Source of the DNA: Leptospira biflexa
GTDB taxonomy: Bacteria; Spirochaetota; Leptospiria; Turneriellales; DYLW01
NCBI GenBank assembly: GCA_020721865.1
Contig: DYLW01000013.1
Span: 1-62,399, forward strand
Direction of reading: 5' to 3'
Length of the DNA: 62,399 bases
Numbering within the stretch: the stretch's first letter is position 1; each line of letters begins with the position of its first letter. The position numbers and the translations under genes were made by a program. Below the pieces are notes generated by a model. It was given only the letters and a program-made list of their open reading frames with translations, was not told the origin of the DNA and ran no database searches. Shown piece by piece: positions 34,201 through 42,426 of this stretch.

Positions 34201-36935
34201 GCATTGGTGGTCTTGAGGCTGAAGTGGGATGGGTCGGTGGCGGACGTAAAACTGAATTGGCTGCCCCCGGAAGCGGCGGAATTCTTCACGGTGACGCTCA
34301 CATTGGATATTCCGTTAACCAAAGCCGCAGCAAAGTCGTCATCCGTGAGGTTGATCTGGAGGCGGCGGATGGAATTTCCCGCATTCCCCTGGTTGGTCAT
34401 GGTCAGAGTAACCGTCTGGTTCTGGTTATTACACAACCGCCCTGTGGTACTGGTGTCCCCGTCGTTGCACTCAGAATCCGGGGCGATCTTTACAATGGCG
34501 TTGGGTTTGGCTGGCCGTAGCTCAAAATATTGGGAATAAGTGCCAAAACTGCCGGTGGTGGCGGTGGTTCCGTTTGCCGCGTCCACTTCCGTGTTGTACA
34601 CTGTTGCGGTCAGTTTATAATATTGTCTTTGGGTGATATCCGAATTGTCCAGCTTTTTGAGCGGGGTATCGGTAATGTCCAGAATGATCTTGTCCAGTCC
34701 TCCGTTTCCGGGGATCCCGTTATCCGCCGAGGAAAACTGCACGGTGGCTCCGGTGGCATCCACGGAACAGCTTCCCACACCACAGATATTACTCTCTACC
34801 TGGCTGGTGGCAAAACTGGTCCCGGTGATCCCAAAGCCTTTGGATGTTCCGGAAGAGGTGTCCTGCACGTCCACCACCCCGCCCAGAGTCCAGGAACAAT
34901 TGGCGTTGGAAAGAGCCAGATTGTTCAGAGTACAGGTGGTTCCGTTCAGGGTGTAGTTGTACTCCCGAACCTCATAAAATATTTTATCGATATTGGAGTT
35001 ATTGGGATCCGATGGGGCCTGGATAAATGTCTGGAAATCATAGGGAACGCCCACGTACATAAAAGAGGGAGTGGTGGAGGCATAACCGGTGGGGATGTCC
35101 ATGGTTTTTATTGTAGTGGTATTATTGGCCCAGTTTGCCGTGGTGTCTCCCGCCAGGACTTTCTGCCAACTGGTGGTGGCAAAAAGCAGGCCATCGTTCC
35201 CGGTGGTATTATCCGTATGGGAAGCATCATATTTTTCATTCCCAATATAGACCACAAATTCCTTACCGGACAAGTCCGCAGTATTGGGAGCCGTAAGAGA
35301 AAATTCCACCGCAATGCGTTTTTCCGTATCCCCATTTTTAACGACGTCGTTATCTCCGCTGGACACGGAGCGGAAACGCAGGATAAGATCACTGCCACTG
35401 GCACAGACCGCTACGGAGCCATCCGCCGGCTGGCTGAATGTACAGGTGGTGCCCCGGTTATCCAGAGTAAGTTTCTTCACGTTTGCATAGCTGGTGGTTC
35501 CATCGCTGAACGCCGCCCCTCCTCCATGCGTGGAGTACACTCCGATATTGGCGGTATCCCAGGCTCCGGAGAAGGTGGAGGGTTTCACGATCTTAACTTC
35601 CGCAATCCCGGCGTCGTTGGCATTGATGGTGGGACTGATCAGCATCTTGAATGCCGTGGAGGTATCTTTCCGGACTTTGGTGGGGCTCATCTCCACTTTA
35701 GTGTCTGCCACATCTCCATCCGCCACGGAACGGACTAAGAGGTTATCCAGCTCCACCCAGTGCATTTCCGTATCCCTTCGTGGAGTCTCCACCCCCAGCA
35801 TGAAATTCATATTGTCTGTAAAAGTGGCTCCGACCGAACCAATGCGGATATATTCGTTGGGGAGAGCGTCGTAATTTCCATCCCCCTCAATGGGATTGGG
35901 GTTTGCATAAAAATAAAGAGTGTTTCCGTTATGGACAATCCGGATTCCCACCGGATTCACATTGGCGGCATTTGTGTTATGTATTGCATCTGTAAAATTA
36001 CCACTGTCATCTAACTGCCCGCCACCACCATCAGCAGTAGCTGTGGAATAGTAATCATCGTAATTCCATTGAAGAGGGGCTCCGGACAAATCCTGGGATT
36101 GACCATCCGGACGAACCGACGTGGAAAGATTGAAATCGGCTTCCGCAGAGGTGTAATAGCCCCACTCGCTCACCGGACTTCCCAATACCGGTTTCCAGGC
36201 ATAATATTTTTCATACAACCCCACAATATTGGTGAAAGGATGCGGTGGGATATTCCCATTGTTAAAAACCCCCGCCTCCGGCTGGTACAAATAGAACATG
36301 AACGCATTCTGGTGACGCTGGGATTCGTCGTTACTATTATCATCGCTGGGATCCAGGCGTGTCTTTACTTTTATTATCTGGATACCAAAAGGCTGGTTAG
36401 ACGACGCTGCATAGCTGGTTCCATGGTACACCGCCATTTTCCCCGTCCACACAGTCCAGTTATAGGCATCAATTTCCCCGTCGTCCCCACCCTCTGTAGT
36501 TATACTACCTGTGCCTCCGGTAAACGTGAGCAACCCATTACCCCCGTTATTGATCCGGAACAGAATGTCAGTACCCGACTGAGAATTATAAGACCCCTCC
36601 CGTCCATACGCAACCCCCCGGTTGGCATTGTCCCAGGTATCTGCGGTTCCGGCGGTGGCATTGCTCCAGCCAGCAGTGGGTACAGCAGAGAAATCTTCAT
36701 ACTTATACAAACTCTCCGCCCGGAGTGAGGAGAAGGTGACAGTCACCAGGAGAAGAGTGACTGTCACCCCAGGGGAAAACATGGGAAACAAGATTTTTGG
36801 CAAGGAGAAGGATTTTATTAATGATAACAGTCTATGAAAAATCAGCCACAACCCGGATGGCCACTCCGGGAGAGTCCCACGGTTTTTATGATGCACCCCA
36901 TTATAGAATTTTTCTTTATAAATATTTTTGCACAT
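28197..36935 (-). CDS. Giant exported repeat protein 2 with FlgD-Ig-like C-terminus
   Basis: 2,912 residues from the ATG at 36935, which follows a strong GGAGAAGGG site. This gives an unusually long leader (about 73 residues, with a hydrophobic stretch at about 29-38 and a signal core VTVTLLLVTVTFSS). The ATG at 36782 would give a compact signal peptide but has no ribosome-binding site. The layout parallels giant 1: an N-domain (YEDFSAVPTAGW; NWTVWTGKMAVY; NQPFGIQIIK), shared INANDAGIAEV and FSGAWD block, many beta-rich repeats, a regulatory-like segment (GYVKGIVTPFKN), ADIAANGWSESQLAVFSF, and the terminal FlgD-Ig-like domain (PRVFTPGRG; FWDGYDTQGKLVHGGLYIYS; RGTIVVAR). First gene of the operon; divergent from nadB. 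Confidence 0.83.
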   Translation of the reverse strand: MCKNIYKEKFYNGVHHKNRGTLPEWPSGLWLIFHRLLSLIKSFSLPKILFPMFSPGVTVTLLLVTVTFSSLRAESLYKYEDFSAVPTAGWSNATAGTADTWDNANRGVAYGREGSYNSQSGTDILFRINNGGNGLLTFTGGTGSITTEGGDDGEIDAYNWTVWTGKMAVYHGTSYAASSNQPFGIQIIKVKTRLDPSDDNSNDESQRHQNAFMFYLYQPEAGVFNNGNIPPHPFTNIVGLYEKYYAWKPVLGSPVSEWGYYTSAEADFNLSTSVRPDGQSQDLSGAPLQWNYDDYYSTATADGGGGQLDDSGNFTDAIHNTNAANVNPVGIRIVHNGNTLYFYANPNPIEGDGNYDALPNEYIRIGSVGATFTDNMNFMLGVETPRRDTEMHWVELDNLLVRSVADGDVADTKVEMSPTKVRKDTSTAFKMLISPTINANDAGIAEVKIVKPSTFSGAWDTANIGVYSTHGGGAAFSDGTTSYANVKKLTLDNRGTTCTFSQPADGSVAVCASGSDLILRFRSVSSGDNDVVKNGDTEKRIAVEFSLTAPNTADLSGKEFVVYIGNEKYDASHTDNTTGNDGLLFATTSWQKVLAGDTTANWANNTTTIKTMDIPTGYASTTPSFMYVGVPYDFQTFIQAPSDPNNSNIDKIFYEVREYNYTLNGTTCTLNNLALSNANCSWTLGGVVDVQDTSSGTSKGFGITGTSFATSQVESNICGVGSCSVDATGATVQFSSADNGIPGNGGLDKIILDITDTPLKKLDNSDITQRQYYKLTATVYNTEVDAANGTTATTGSFGTYSQYFELRPAKPNAIVKIAPDSECNDGDTSTTGRLCNNQNQTVTLTMTNQGNAGNSIRRLQINLTDDDFAAALVNGISNVSVTVKNSAASGGSQFSFTSATDPSHFSLKTTNADCGNITNVDKCYVVQLNDVSGQSGNNLLGLLGGDNNIAQIQFTIEDNIPSLSANQELTFNGYVDNGNGDALQDNAYTKDGSGLLALTWVSPAARAKSEITRHPTFSYTNAGAGCSSNYVATPSNTRELYVTSCNNNVKFSYLIYNPSTVEDPTNVENVIKEVTITVPATFSSIANLQSIKGGTVTLAGNVVTVTYASPFLAPGENDEIVFTADEGNSAKGTVSFTSTVSNSGTPAPENRMATVEKISGANDIAFVNQPLTAVGYAKVIHKPDTLADADDNESDPLKLDINVAWDNGSKENTIRYYLKNLGLPGTKLQKVRIYLRNGSEAAWDTAGAGALTSGAGGIAGDASHAFTTVTGAISGTTGGISCNADATYSRSDAGGAKYVDCDFTGHASGGIDPSATDDTYIQFKMGHYQAIAGGTAIGLRARAQNELGVENSTFYPSDTQATYAHIEAATAAQWAASTGSVEVSIARPKAYVSGYLVRSFALTQSSAVAHPMKYSIKNEGLGNNAIYAVQIGIPSELNGKISGVSATSGATASVGDCHANVTAHHADYAKCIIVDYGAGNLAATGTDTINFTLSNDISTEKDYEFIVYAENDSDAGETVVYDPGTLGGSGNTRHLYVVKMPKVQLSSSEDKNTTSPGNPVKLYNINQTPTVTYRIQNENAAGTGKTIRRAKILVPNSFCIVNGTIQSSVIGAVATPANCGDPIVLNYEGSSSSIAAGSLDDVTFQFKKEATPANFDIASYDWNVRVYYDDGSTNALADTDYDKDSPDGGDWVNASANVFTGTSIATEFIRPPMSATAYISNNTTRFDNKYNHLGEDFPSWGDLADTTIDDGEFSVYVQNTTDIVSNNIRYVKITAPAALISTIEDDSGVSIRKDPEGANSLLTGGGTDYTIVNNDPDNNTLVIQFTDGVFTKDDLLKINFAMTRVGTLPGSPSALFAVSVTNDVNGVENLAVATSPVAESSANTNRALTLHYYQPGTASEFYVEKGDVNAGENGNMNMLYNTETTHKANVIVRNTGHEGSLVEKVKITVPANVFTSTSGKLSLVGHNPGGTDFTYKNATSCPDSTNNQKYFHCLSGCTDDAEATQVNTTLQIVQVELCRDSANPTDDGRIFPSGQANDYVTFKFTDLGTGIAAGSADLYPNPAAAGDKFVVEVNYNTRYTSGPYVASILSGKSDYISMKRPAPAGEAYIYSGDLQLKTTGGVNFTGFNNSDPTIHALSANGWHTDLNKRRKIRIVINNPGSTQNDIRGVKIKIPKKDSTTGGVLEPPGNNEDYFKDNHCINSDASVYTTSFNQTAGGCDGGLHTTASGLISTADATLTAVDDAEGNKIITIKYNNDKFQGQQRLMLSIPVDYKLLNPPENAQAYEVMVTNSEAVSTGTADDVMYNSSNANVKVLTPPSGQTLLHDFIYPEGVMYSDISEGKNLFHLTKVSGTATIAHTLKYRIRPKGAPTKAVAIRVPHHLFGGASPIVTQTTVVSAKGGAVSLDATDPILLVDYSSLAGGGLAAGETDILTIPLTGTLTDANETTLTMETRYFNTTDDLSSCPNTNNDNLKNDLKDGTEKCYRSIFTAASGETQDFRIAKAPYGYVKGIVTPFKNPKEEPLEVSVSVLDSAGNPLMDYGNSPIGITTVAGTGAFEFSGTWDNDNTVSGISAGVIPLCTDYNNEATCTATRDVILSFTAPKYSALRVPVRLQRGKKLDIGTLVEPYVLKEAPFTVGGTEDNIAVARDGASICARVTVPPDGVNETFTVRASCTNIGDLRSGSDAKRYEIESALASGKEKIASPASINLAPVYILNLYNSAGTVLENIDLFHRENDKGINETSVESTLELWYDEADIAANGWSESQLAVFSFDPYRNYWVKLGGKANPDTNSIKVGISTLTRYYGVYGSSPGGGAISDVVINPRVFTPGRGSRYFNRMALQFSLDQSYPKFKVAIFDMSGKKVAEFEKSGEFQSGQIFWDGYDTQGKLVHGGLYIYSIEAGKERYRGTIVVAR
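36735..36768. repeat. Paired palindromic repeats in the giant-2 signal peptide
   Basis: GGTGACAGTCACC (36735-36747) and AGTGACTGTCACC (36756-36768) share the core GTGAC-N-GTCAC and lie 21 bases apart, as in the ankyrin gene. They encode the repeated VTVT of the signal peptide. Single copies of similar sequence also occur inside the giant genes (for example near 31,355 and 33,605) wherever VTVT or VSVT is encoded. Confidence 0.75.
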
Positions 36936-37094
36936 ATCCCTTCTCCATACGGTATTATATAACGGCATTTTCCCCAATACTCAAAGAAGTGGACGCAACA
37001 GGCAACGGAAATACAACACAAATAATAATTTTTTTTACGGGGGAATTCCGCAGTAAAAGAATCGACACCGGGAATGCGGAATTTGGAATTGTCC

Positions 37095-38720
37095 ATGAAA
37101 CATACCGATTTTCTGGTGGTGGGTTCCGGTATATCCGGGCTGATTTTTGCTTTGAAAGCGTCCCAATTCGGGCAGGTGATTTTGGTCACAAAGAGACGTC
37201 TGGATGAGACATCCACATATTATGCCCAGGGTGGGATTGCGGCTGCGGTGGGGGAGACGGATGATCCCCAGAAGCATCTGGAGGACACCCTGACAGCGGG
37301 GGCGGGGTTATGTGATCCCCGTGCTGTGGAAATTCTGGTCAATGAGGGCGTGGACAGGGTCAATGAGCTGATAGAATGGGGGATGGAATTCACCCGGAAA
37401 TCCGATGGCAGTCTGGATCTGGGCAGAGAGGGTGGTCATGGTAAATCCCGGGTTCTCCGTGCGGATGATTTTACCGGACGGGAAGTGGAGAATTTCCTCA
37501 TTGACCGCCTGAAAAAAACAAGCTCGGTGATGATATTGGAAAACCACATGGCCATTGATCTGATCACGGAGCACCAGATTAATCCCTCGCTCCCCAAAGA
37601 AAATGTATACGGGGCATATATCCTGAATGATACAGAAGATAAAATTGAAATTGTCCGGGCACACTACACCGTTCTGGCCACCGGAGGCACCGGGAGGGTC
37701 TATCCGTTCACCACAAATCCCAAAGTGGCCACCGGGGATGGGATTGCCATGGCATACCGGGCGGGTTGCCGGGTTCGCAATATGGAATTTGTCCAGTTCC
37801 ACCCCACGGGGTTTTTTTCTGACCGGGATCCCGCCTTTCTGATCACAGAAGCCATGCGGGGTTTTGGCGGATATCTGCGGAACCATGCGGGCGAACGTTT
37901 CATGGAAAAATATCATCCGGATATGGAACTGGCCCCCCGTGATATTGTTGCCCGTGCCATTGACTCCGAACTCAAGCGAACCGGGGATGACAGTGTTTAT
38001 CTGGATGTTACGCACCGGAATGCAGATGAAATCATCGCCCATTTTCCGAATATATACAGGACACTCAAAGAGGAATTCCATCTGGATATTACCCGGGAGA
38101 TGATTCCGGTGGTACCGGTGGCCCATTACCAGTGTGGGGGTATTCTGACCGATTATGATGGCCGGACGGATTTGAATTTTCTCTACGCAGTGGGGGAAAC
38201 GGCTTCCACGGGGATTCACGGCGGAAACCGTCTGGCGTCCAACTCCCTGCTGGAGGGTCTGGTCTTTGCGGACAGGGCGGCACGGGATATAAAGAAGCGG
38301 CTGCAGGCGGGAGAGCATTCCATCAAAGAAAAAAATAACGGGAGCATTCCGGAGTGGATCAAAAAAAGCACGCGGTATTTTGAAGAATGGACGCTCATCA
38401 AACATGATAAGCGGGAAATCCATAATCTGATGCGGGATTATGTGGGCATTGTCCGGTCCGATTTGCGGCTACAGAGAGCCATCCGCCGGATCAATCTGAT
38501 TTACGAGGAAATCAATGATTTTTATTCCCGTTCCATCGTCACCCGGAAAGTGGCGGAGCTGCGGAATCTGGTTTTGGTGGCCCAATTGATCATCCGCTCC
38601 TCTCTGGCCAGAAAGGAAAGCCGGGGTCTTCACTACAGTCTGGATTATCCGGAAAAGCGGGAACCGTCCCGGGAGGATACCGTTCTGGAACCCAGTTCGT
38701 ACCCAAAGAAAAACAGTTAG
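37095..38720 (+). CDS. nadB: L-aspartate oxidase
   Basis: 541 residues. FAD enzyme of the succinate dehydrogenase/fumarate reductase flavoprotein family that makes iminoaspartate for de novo NAD synthesis. FAD-binding FLVVGSGISGLIFA at the start, STYYAQGGIAAA, LGREGGHGKSRVLRADDFTG, ATGGTGRVYPFTTNP, VQFHPTG, and HGGNRLASNSLLEGL. The C-terminal helical domain is present. ATG 37095 places the Rossmann motif at the usual distance; an upstream ATG (37074) adds seven residues. The ribosome-binding site is weak. Partner nadA is not in the window. Divergent from the giant operon across a 159-base spacer; overlaps the convergent neighbour by 4 bases. Confidence 0.94.
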   Translation: MKHTDFLVVGSGISGLIFALKASQFGQVILVTKRRLDETSTYYAQGGIAAAVGETDDPQKHLEDTLTAGAGLCDPRAVEILVNEGVDRVNELIEWGMEFTRKSDGSLDLGREGGHGKSRVLRADDFTGREVENFLIDRLKKTSSVMILENHMAIDLITEHQINPSLPKENVYGAYILNDTEDKIEIVRAHYTVLATGGTGRVYPFTTNPKVATGDGIAMAYRAGCRVRNMEFVQFHPTGFFSDRDPAFLITEAMRGFGGYLRNHAGERFMEKYHPDMELAPRDIVARAIDSELKRTGDDSVYLDVTHRNADEIIAHFPNIYRTLKEEFHLDITREMIPVVPVAHYQCGGILTDYDGRTDLNFLYAVGETASTGIHGGNRLASNSLLEGLVFADRAARDIKKRLQAGEHSIKEKNNGSIPEWIKKSTRYFEEWTLIKHDKREIHNLMRDYVGIVRSDLRLQRAIRRINLIYEEINDFYSRSIVTRKVAELRNLVLVAQLIIRSSLARKESRGLHYSLDYPEKREPSREDTVLEPSSYPKKNS

Positions 38721-40063
38721 GGAAGCTTTTCCGGGACGGCCGATTTCTCTTCCGTGAGGTGGCGGATGGTCGGAGATTGTATGGAGCTGGCATAAGCGGA
38801 GAGAAATTCTTTTTCGCGTGTAAATGCCTCCGGGCTCAGATGGTAATAAAGCCGGAAGGTCATGCGGGAATTTTCTCTTTTCAGAATTTTTAAATAAAAT
38901 TCCCGGTTCTGAAATTCCGGATACTGCAGATATGTCTGGAGATATTTTTCCACCAGCCGATTCTGGATTTCCTTTTTTTGTCTGTACAAGAAATCTTTTG
39001 CCTTCTGTGGATTTTCATGGATTTGAGCCAGATGGCAGGAATCAAAAACAGGATCATCCGGATTGGTTATTGTCTCGCATTTCTGAATCCATGCTTTTTT
39101 GAGGATGGGGCGGGATTCTTTGTAATTCATTCCAATGACAAAGGCAAACCGGGGAGAGTTTTCCATTGCCACAAGTTTCAGAAGAAATTCCTGGCTGCGG
39201 AAGCTGGGTTCGCCGGATTCCTGGGGGAGGAGAAATGCCACAAGGATGGCCCTCCGCAGGCCGGGACGATTTTCCATTGGGATATTCTGGGCGGCGTCCA
39301 GTACCATTTCCGGATTACGGCGGAGGAGGGTTTTATAGATAAAATACCGATGATCTTGCGACAGTTTGGGCACCCAGTCCTGGAGGTAAAACAGCATCAA
39401 TTCTGTGGAAATATTTTCTCCCAGGTATATTTTCTTCAAGTGTGCATAGTCCGCCGGCAATTCCATACAGGAGGAAAAAAGCTGATGGGTTTCCAGAAAT
39501 CGGTCCGGGGGTAATTGGGACAGATAGCGGAAATACCGGGAATCCGCCAGAATATCTCCAGCCCATTTTTTGTCATTTTCATTGAAGTCACAGTCCGCTT
39601 TCAGATCGTGCCGGAGCTGGATATAGGGAACAAAGAGATCTGGCCGGTGTTTTTCCAGAATCGTGGTTTTCAGCTCTCTTCGCAGGGTGGGGCGGTGCAG
39701 GTTGTCCAGAATGGAAAGGGCTTTCCGGATTAACACTTCGTGGGAGACCAGAACCAGATAATCTGAGAGATAGAAAAAGTCATCCCGGGAGTTTCTTTTT
39801 TCAAAATATTCCAGGACCAGAAGGGATATTTCCGGAATATTCTCATATTCCAGCAGAAACGTCATGGTATCCAGAATATCCGCATCCTGGGGAAGGGGTT
39901 TCAGGTTATTCAGATTCCGGATGGTGGATTTTCTTATATTGGCATCATTGTTGAGCAGGGCATCGTGCAGGGATGTCTGGGAAAACGCAGGAGCCGCCAG
40001 CAAAAGCCCACCGGCAAGGAACACAGACGCAAGGCGATTAATAAAATTTCCGGGTTGAATCAT
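38717..40063 (-). CDS. Exported helical-repeat (HEAT-like) protein
   Basis: 448 residues from the ATG at 40063, chosen because it gives a proper signal peptide (FINRLASVFLAGGLLLAAPAFSQ). The mature part is alpha-helical and begins with a HEAT-like unit (LHDALLNNDANIRKSTIRNLNNL). Many further helix pairs follow without clear periodicity. No catalytic motif is seen. Probably a periplasmic scaffold or binding protein; function unknown. It overlaps the 3' end of the FtsB-like gene by 26 bases and so belongs to the eno transcription unit. A further upstream ATG (40141) would bury the signal peptide and is less likely. Confidence 0.65.
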   Translation of the reverse strand: MIQPGNFINRLASVFLAGGLLLAAPAFSQTSLHDALLNNDANIRKSTIRNLNNLKPLPQDADILDTMTFLLEYENIPEISLLVLEYFEKRNSRDDFFYLSDYLVLVSHEVLIRKALSILDNLHRPTLRRELKTTILEKHRPDLFVPYIQLRHDLKADCDFNENDKKWAGDILADSRYFRYLSQLPPDRFLETHQLFSSCMELPADYAHLKKIYLGENISTELMLFYLQDWVPKLSQDHRYFIYKTLLRRNPEMVLDAAQNIPMENRPGLRRAILVAFLLPQESGEPSFRSQEFLLKLVAMENSPRFAFVIGMNYKESRPILKKAWIQKCETITNPDDPVFDSCHLAQIHENPQKAKDFLYRQKKEIQNRLVEKYLQTYLQYPEFQNREFYLKILKRENSRMTFRLYYHLSPEAFTREKEFLSAYASSIQSPTIRHLTEEKSAVPEKLP

Positions 40064-40499
40064 CGGGGGAAGTATTCTGCCGGCGGTAAGCCCGGCGGTA
40101 AGCAATGAGGGAAACAAAAACCAGCAGTATGGATGCGGCAATGATATAGATATTCTGCAGAAGTTTCAGATCGTATAAATTTTTCTGTTCTTCCGTGGGT
40201 GTCTTGCTTCGTGGGGAGTTCTCTTCAAATTTAATAATCTGTACTTTGTCCTTGAATACCAGATATTCCCTTTCGAAATTCCGTATCATTTTATCCGGAT
40301 CATCCGCATCCTGGAGTTTCCCACGGGTGGAAGCAATCCGGGCGTCCAGTTCGGATATCTGTTTTTCCATGATCTCTTTCTGAAATGAAAGATTCCGGTA
40401 ATCCAGATATCCGCCTTCTGCAAAGACCAGAAGGTTTCCCGCCACCAGCCCAAGCACGGTCAGGAACGGAATAAACGCCCAGTGGTTCAGCCCTTTCAA
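40038..40499 (-). CDS. FtsB/DivIC-like septum protein with a second transmembrane segment
   Basis: 153 residues. TM1 (about 8-28), a periplasmic coiled coil (about 33-65, LSFQKEIMEKQISELDARI), the short post-coil motif DPDKMIRNFEREYLVFKDK typical of DivIC/FtsB (DPxxIExxAREx-like), then a linker and a second hydrophobic helix (about 117-135). It lies 17 bases after enolase, the position of ftsB in many diderm bacteria. FtsB bridges FtsL and FtsQ at the division septum. The second membrane span is not normal for FtsB, so the topology may differ. Confidence 0.75.
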   Translation of the reverse strand: MKGLNHWAFIPFLTVLGLVAGNLLVFAEGGYLDYRNLSFQKEIMEKQISELDARIASTRGKLQDADDPDKMIRNFEREYLVFKDKVQIIKFEENSPRSKTPTEEQKNLYDLKLLQNIYIIAASILLVFVSLIAYRRAYRRQNTSPDDSTRKFY

Positions 40500-40516
40500 G
40501 TGGGAACCGTTAAAAA

Positions 40517-41812
<1,296 letters not shown>

Positions 41813-41887
41813 CTATGGGCTCCCCTAATCCTGTAAAGTTAGAAAATAAAATATTTGACATAACGTTTTCAATCCCTTAACTGAAAT

Positions 41888-42412
41888 ATGCAGGTAATAA
41901 AATTTGTCCACGTGTTGCGGCGGATTGAGAATATTGAAAGAGATATTGAGGAATTGCATTCCATGGAGAAAAACCTCCAGGATGACCGGGAATATTCGGA
42001 AAAAATCCGGATTGCTTTGGAATTGGAAATAAATACGCTCTTGAATGAGAAAGTCAAGCTCATGGAGCTCAAGATTGAAAATCCACCGGAAAAGATTTTG
42101 CGTATGATTTATCCGGAGGAGCATACCAGCGTGGTGAAAACCCGGCAGAAAGAAAAATTCCCGCTGGAAGAAATGGAAAAGGACTATATTTACGATTTCC
42201 TTTATGGGAAAAAAGACTCTGGTAGCGGGAATGAAAAACCCGCAGAATCGGAGCGGGAAATATCTGTATCCGAAAAAAAACGGGATGACCAGAATTTTCT
42301 CCGGCCTGCCGGACGGGAGAGTGTTACCCGCACCGGGTTTCGCCGGGAGGAAATTCAGAATACTCCCAAAAGTCGGGACCAGATTATCAAAGAATTACCC
42401 ATGATTGACTGA
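41888..42412 (+). CDS. Coiled-coil protein of unknown function
   Basis: 174 residues, with no signal peptide or membrane span. Residues 10-70 form a strong coiled coil (RRIENIERDIEELHSMEKNL, then EINTLLNEKVKLMELKI). The middle has PPEKILRMIYPEEH, and the C-terminal third is charged and probably disordered, ending IIKELPMID. It heads a forward run with the parvulin-like and bactofilin genes (14-base gap), so a cytoskeletal or envelope-assembly role is plausible. Not recognised. Confidence 0.65.
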   Translation: MQVIKFVHVLRRIENIERDIEELHSMEKNLQDDREYSEKIRIALELEINTLLNEKVKLMELKIENPPEKILRMIYPEEHTSVVKTRQKEKFPLEEMEKDYIYDFLYGKKDSGSGNEKPAESEREISVSEKKRDDQNFLRPAGRESVTRTGFRREEIQNTPKSRDQIIKELPMID

Positions 42413-42426
42413 CCCCGGGTGCATAG

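Noticed and set aside
20840..36728. Long plus-strand ORFs (up to about 515 codons, for example 20840-22387, 29796-31268, 32334-33818) opposite the giant genes
   Set aside because: They are antisense to continuous minus-strand frames with coherent repeats and signal peptides. Their protein sequences are low-complexity G/I/H-rich, and they lack ribosome-binding sites.
19304..36977. Possible CRISPR or satellite array in the giant-gene region
   Set aside because: The short repeated words (GGTGAC..TCACC and similar) follow codons for VTVT/VSVT; spacing is irregular and there are no spacer-repeat units.
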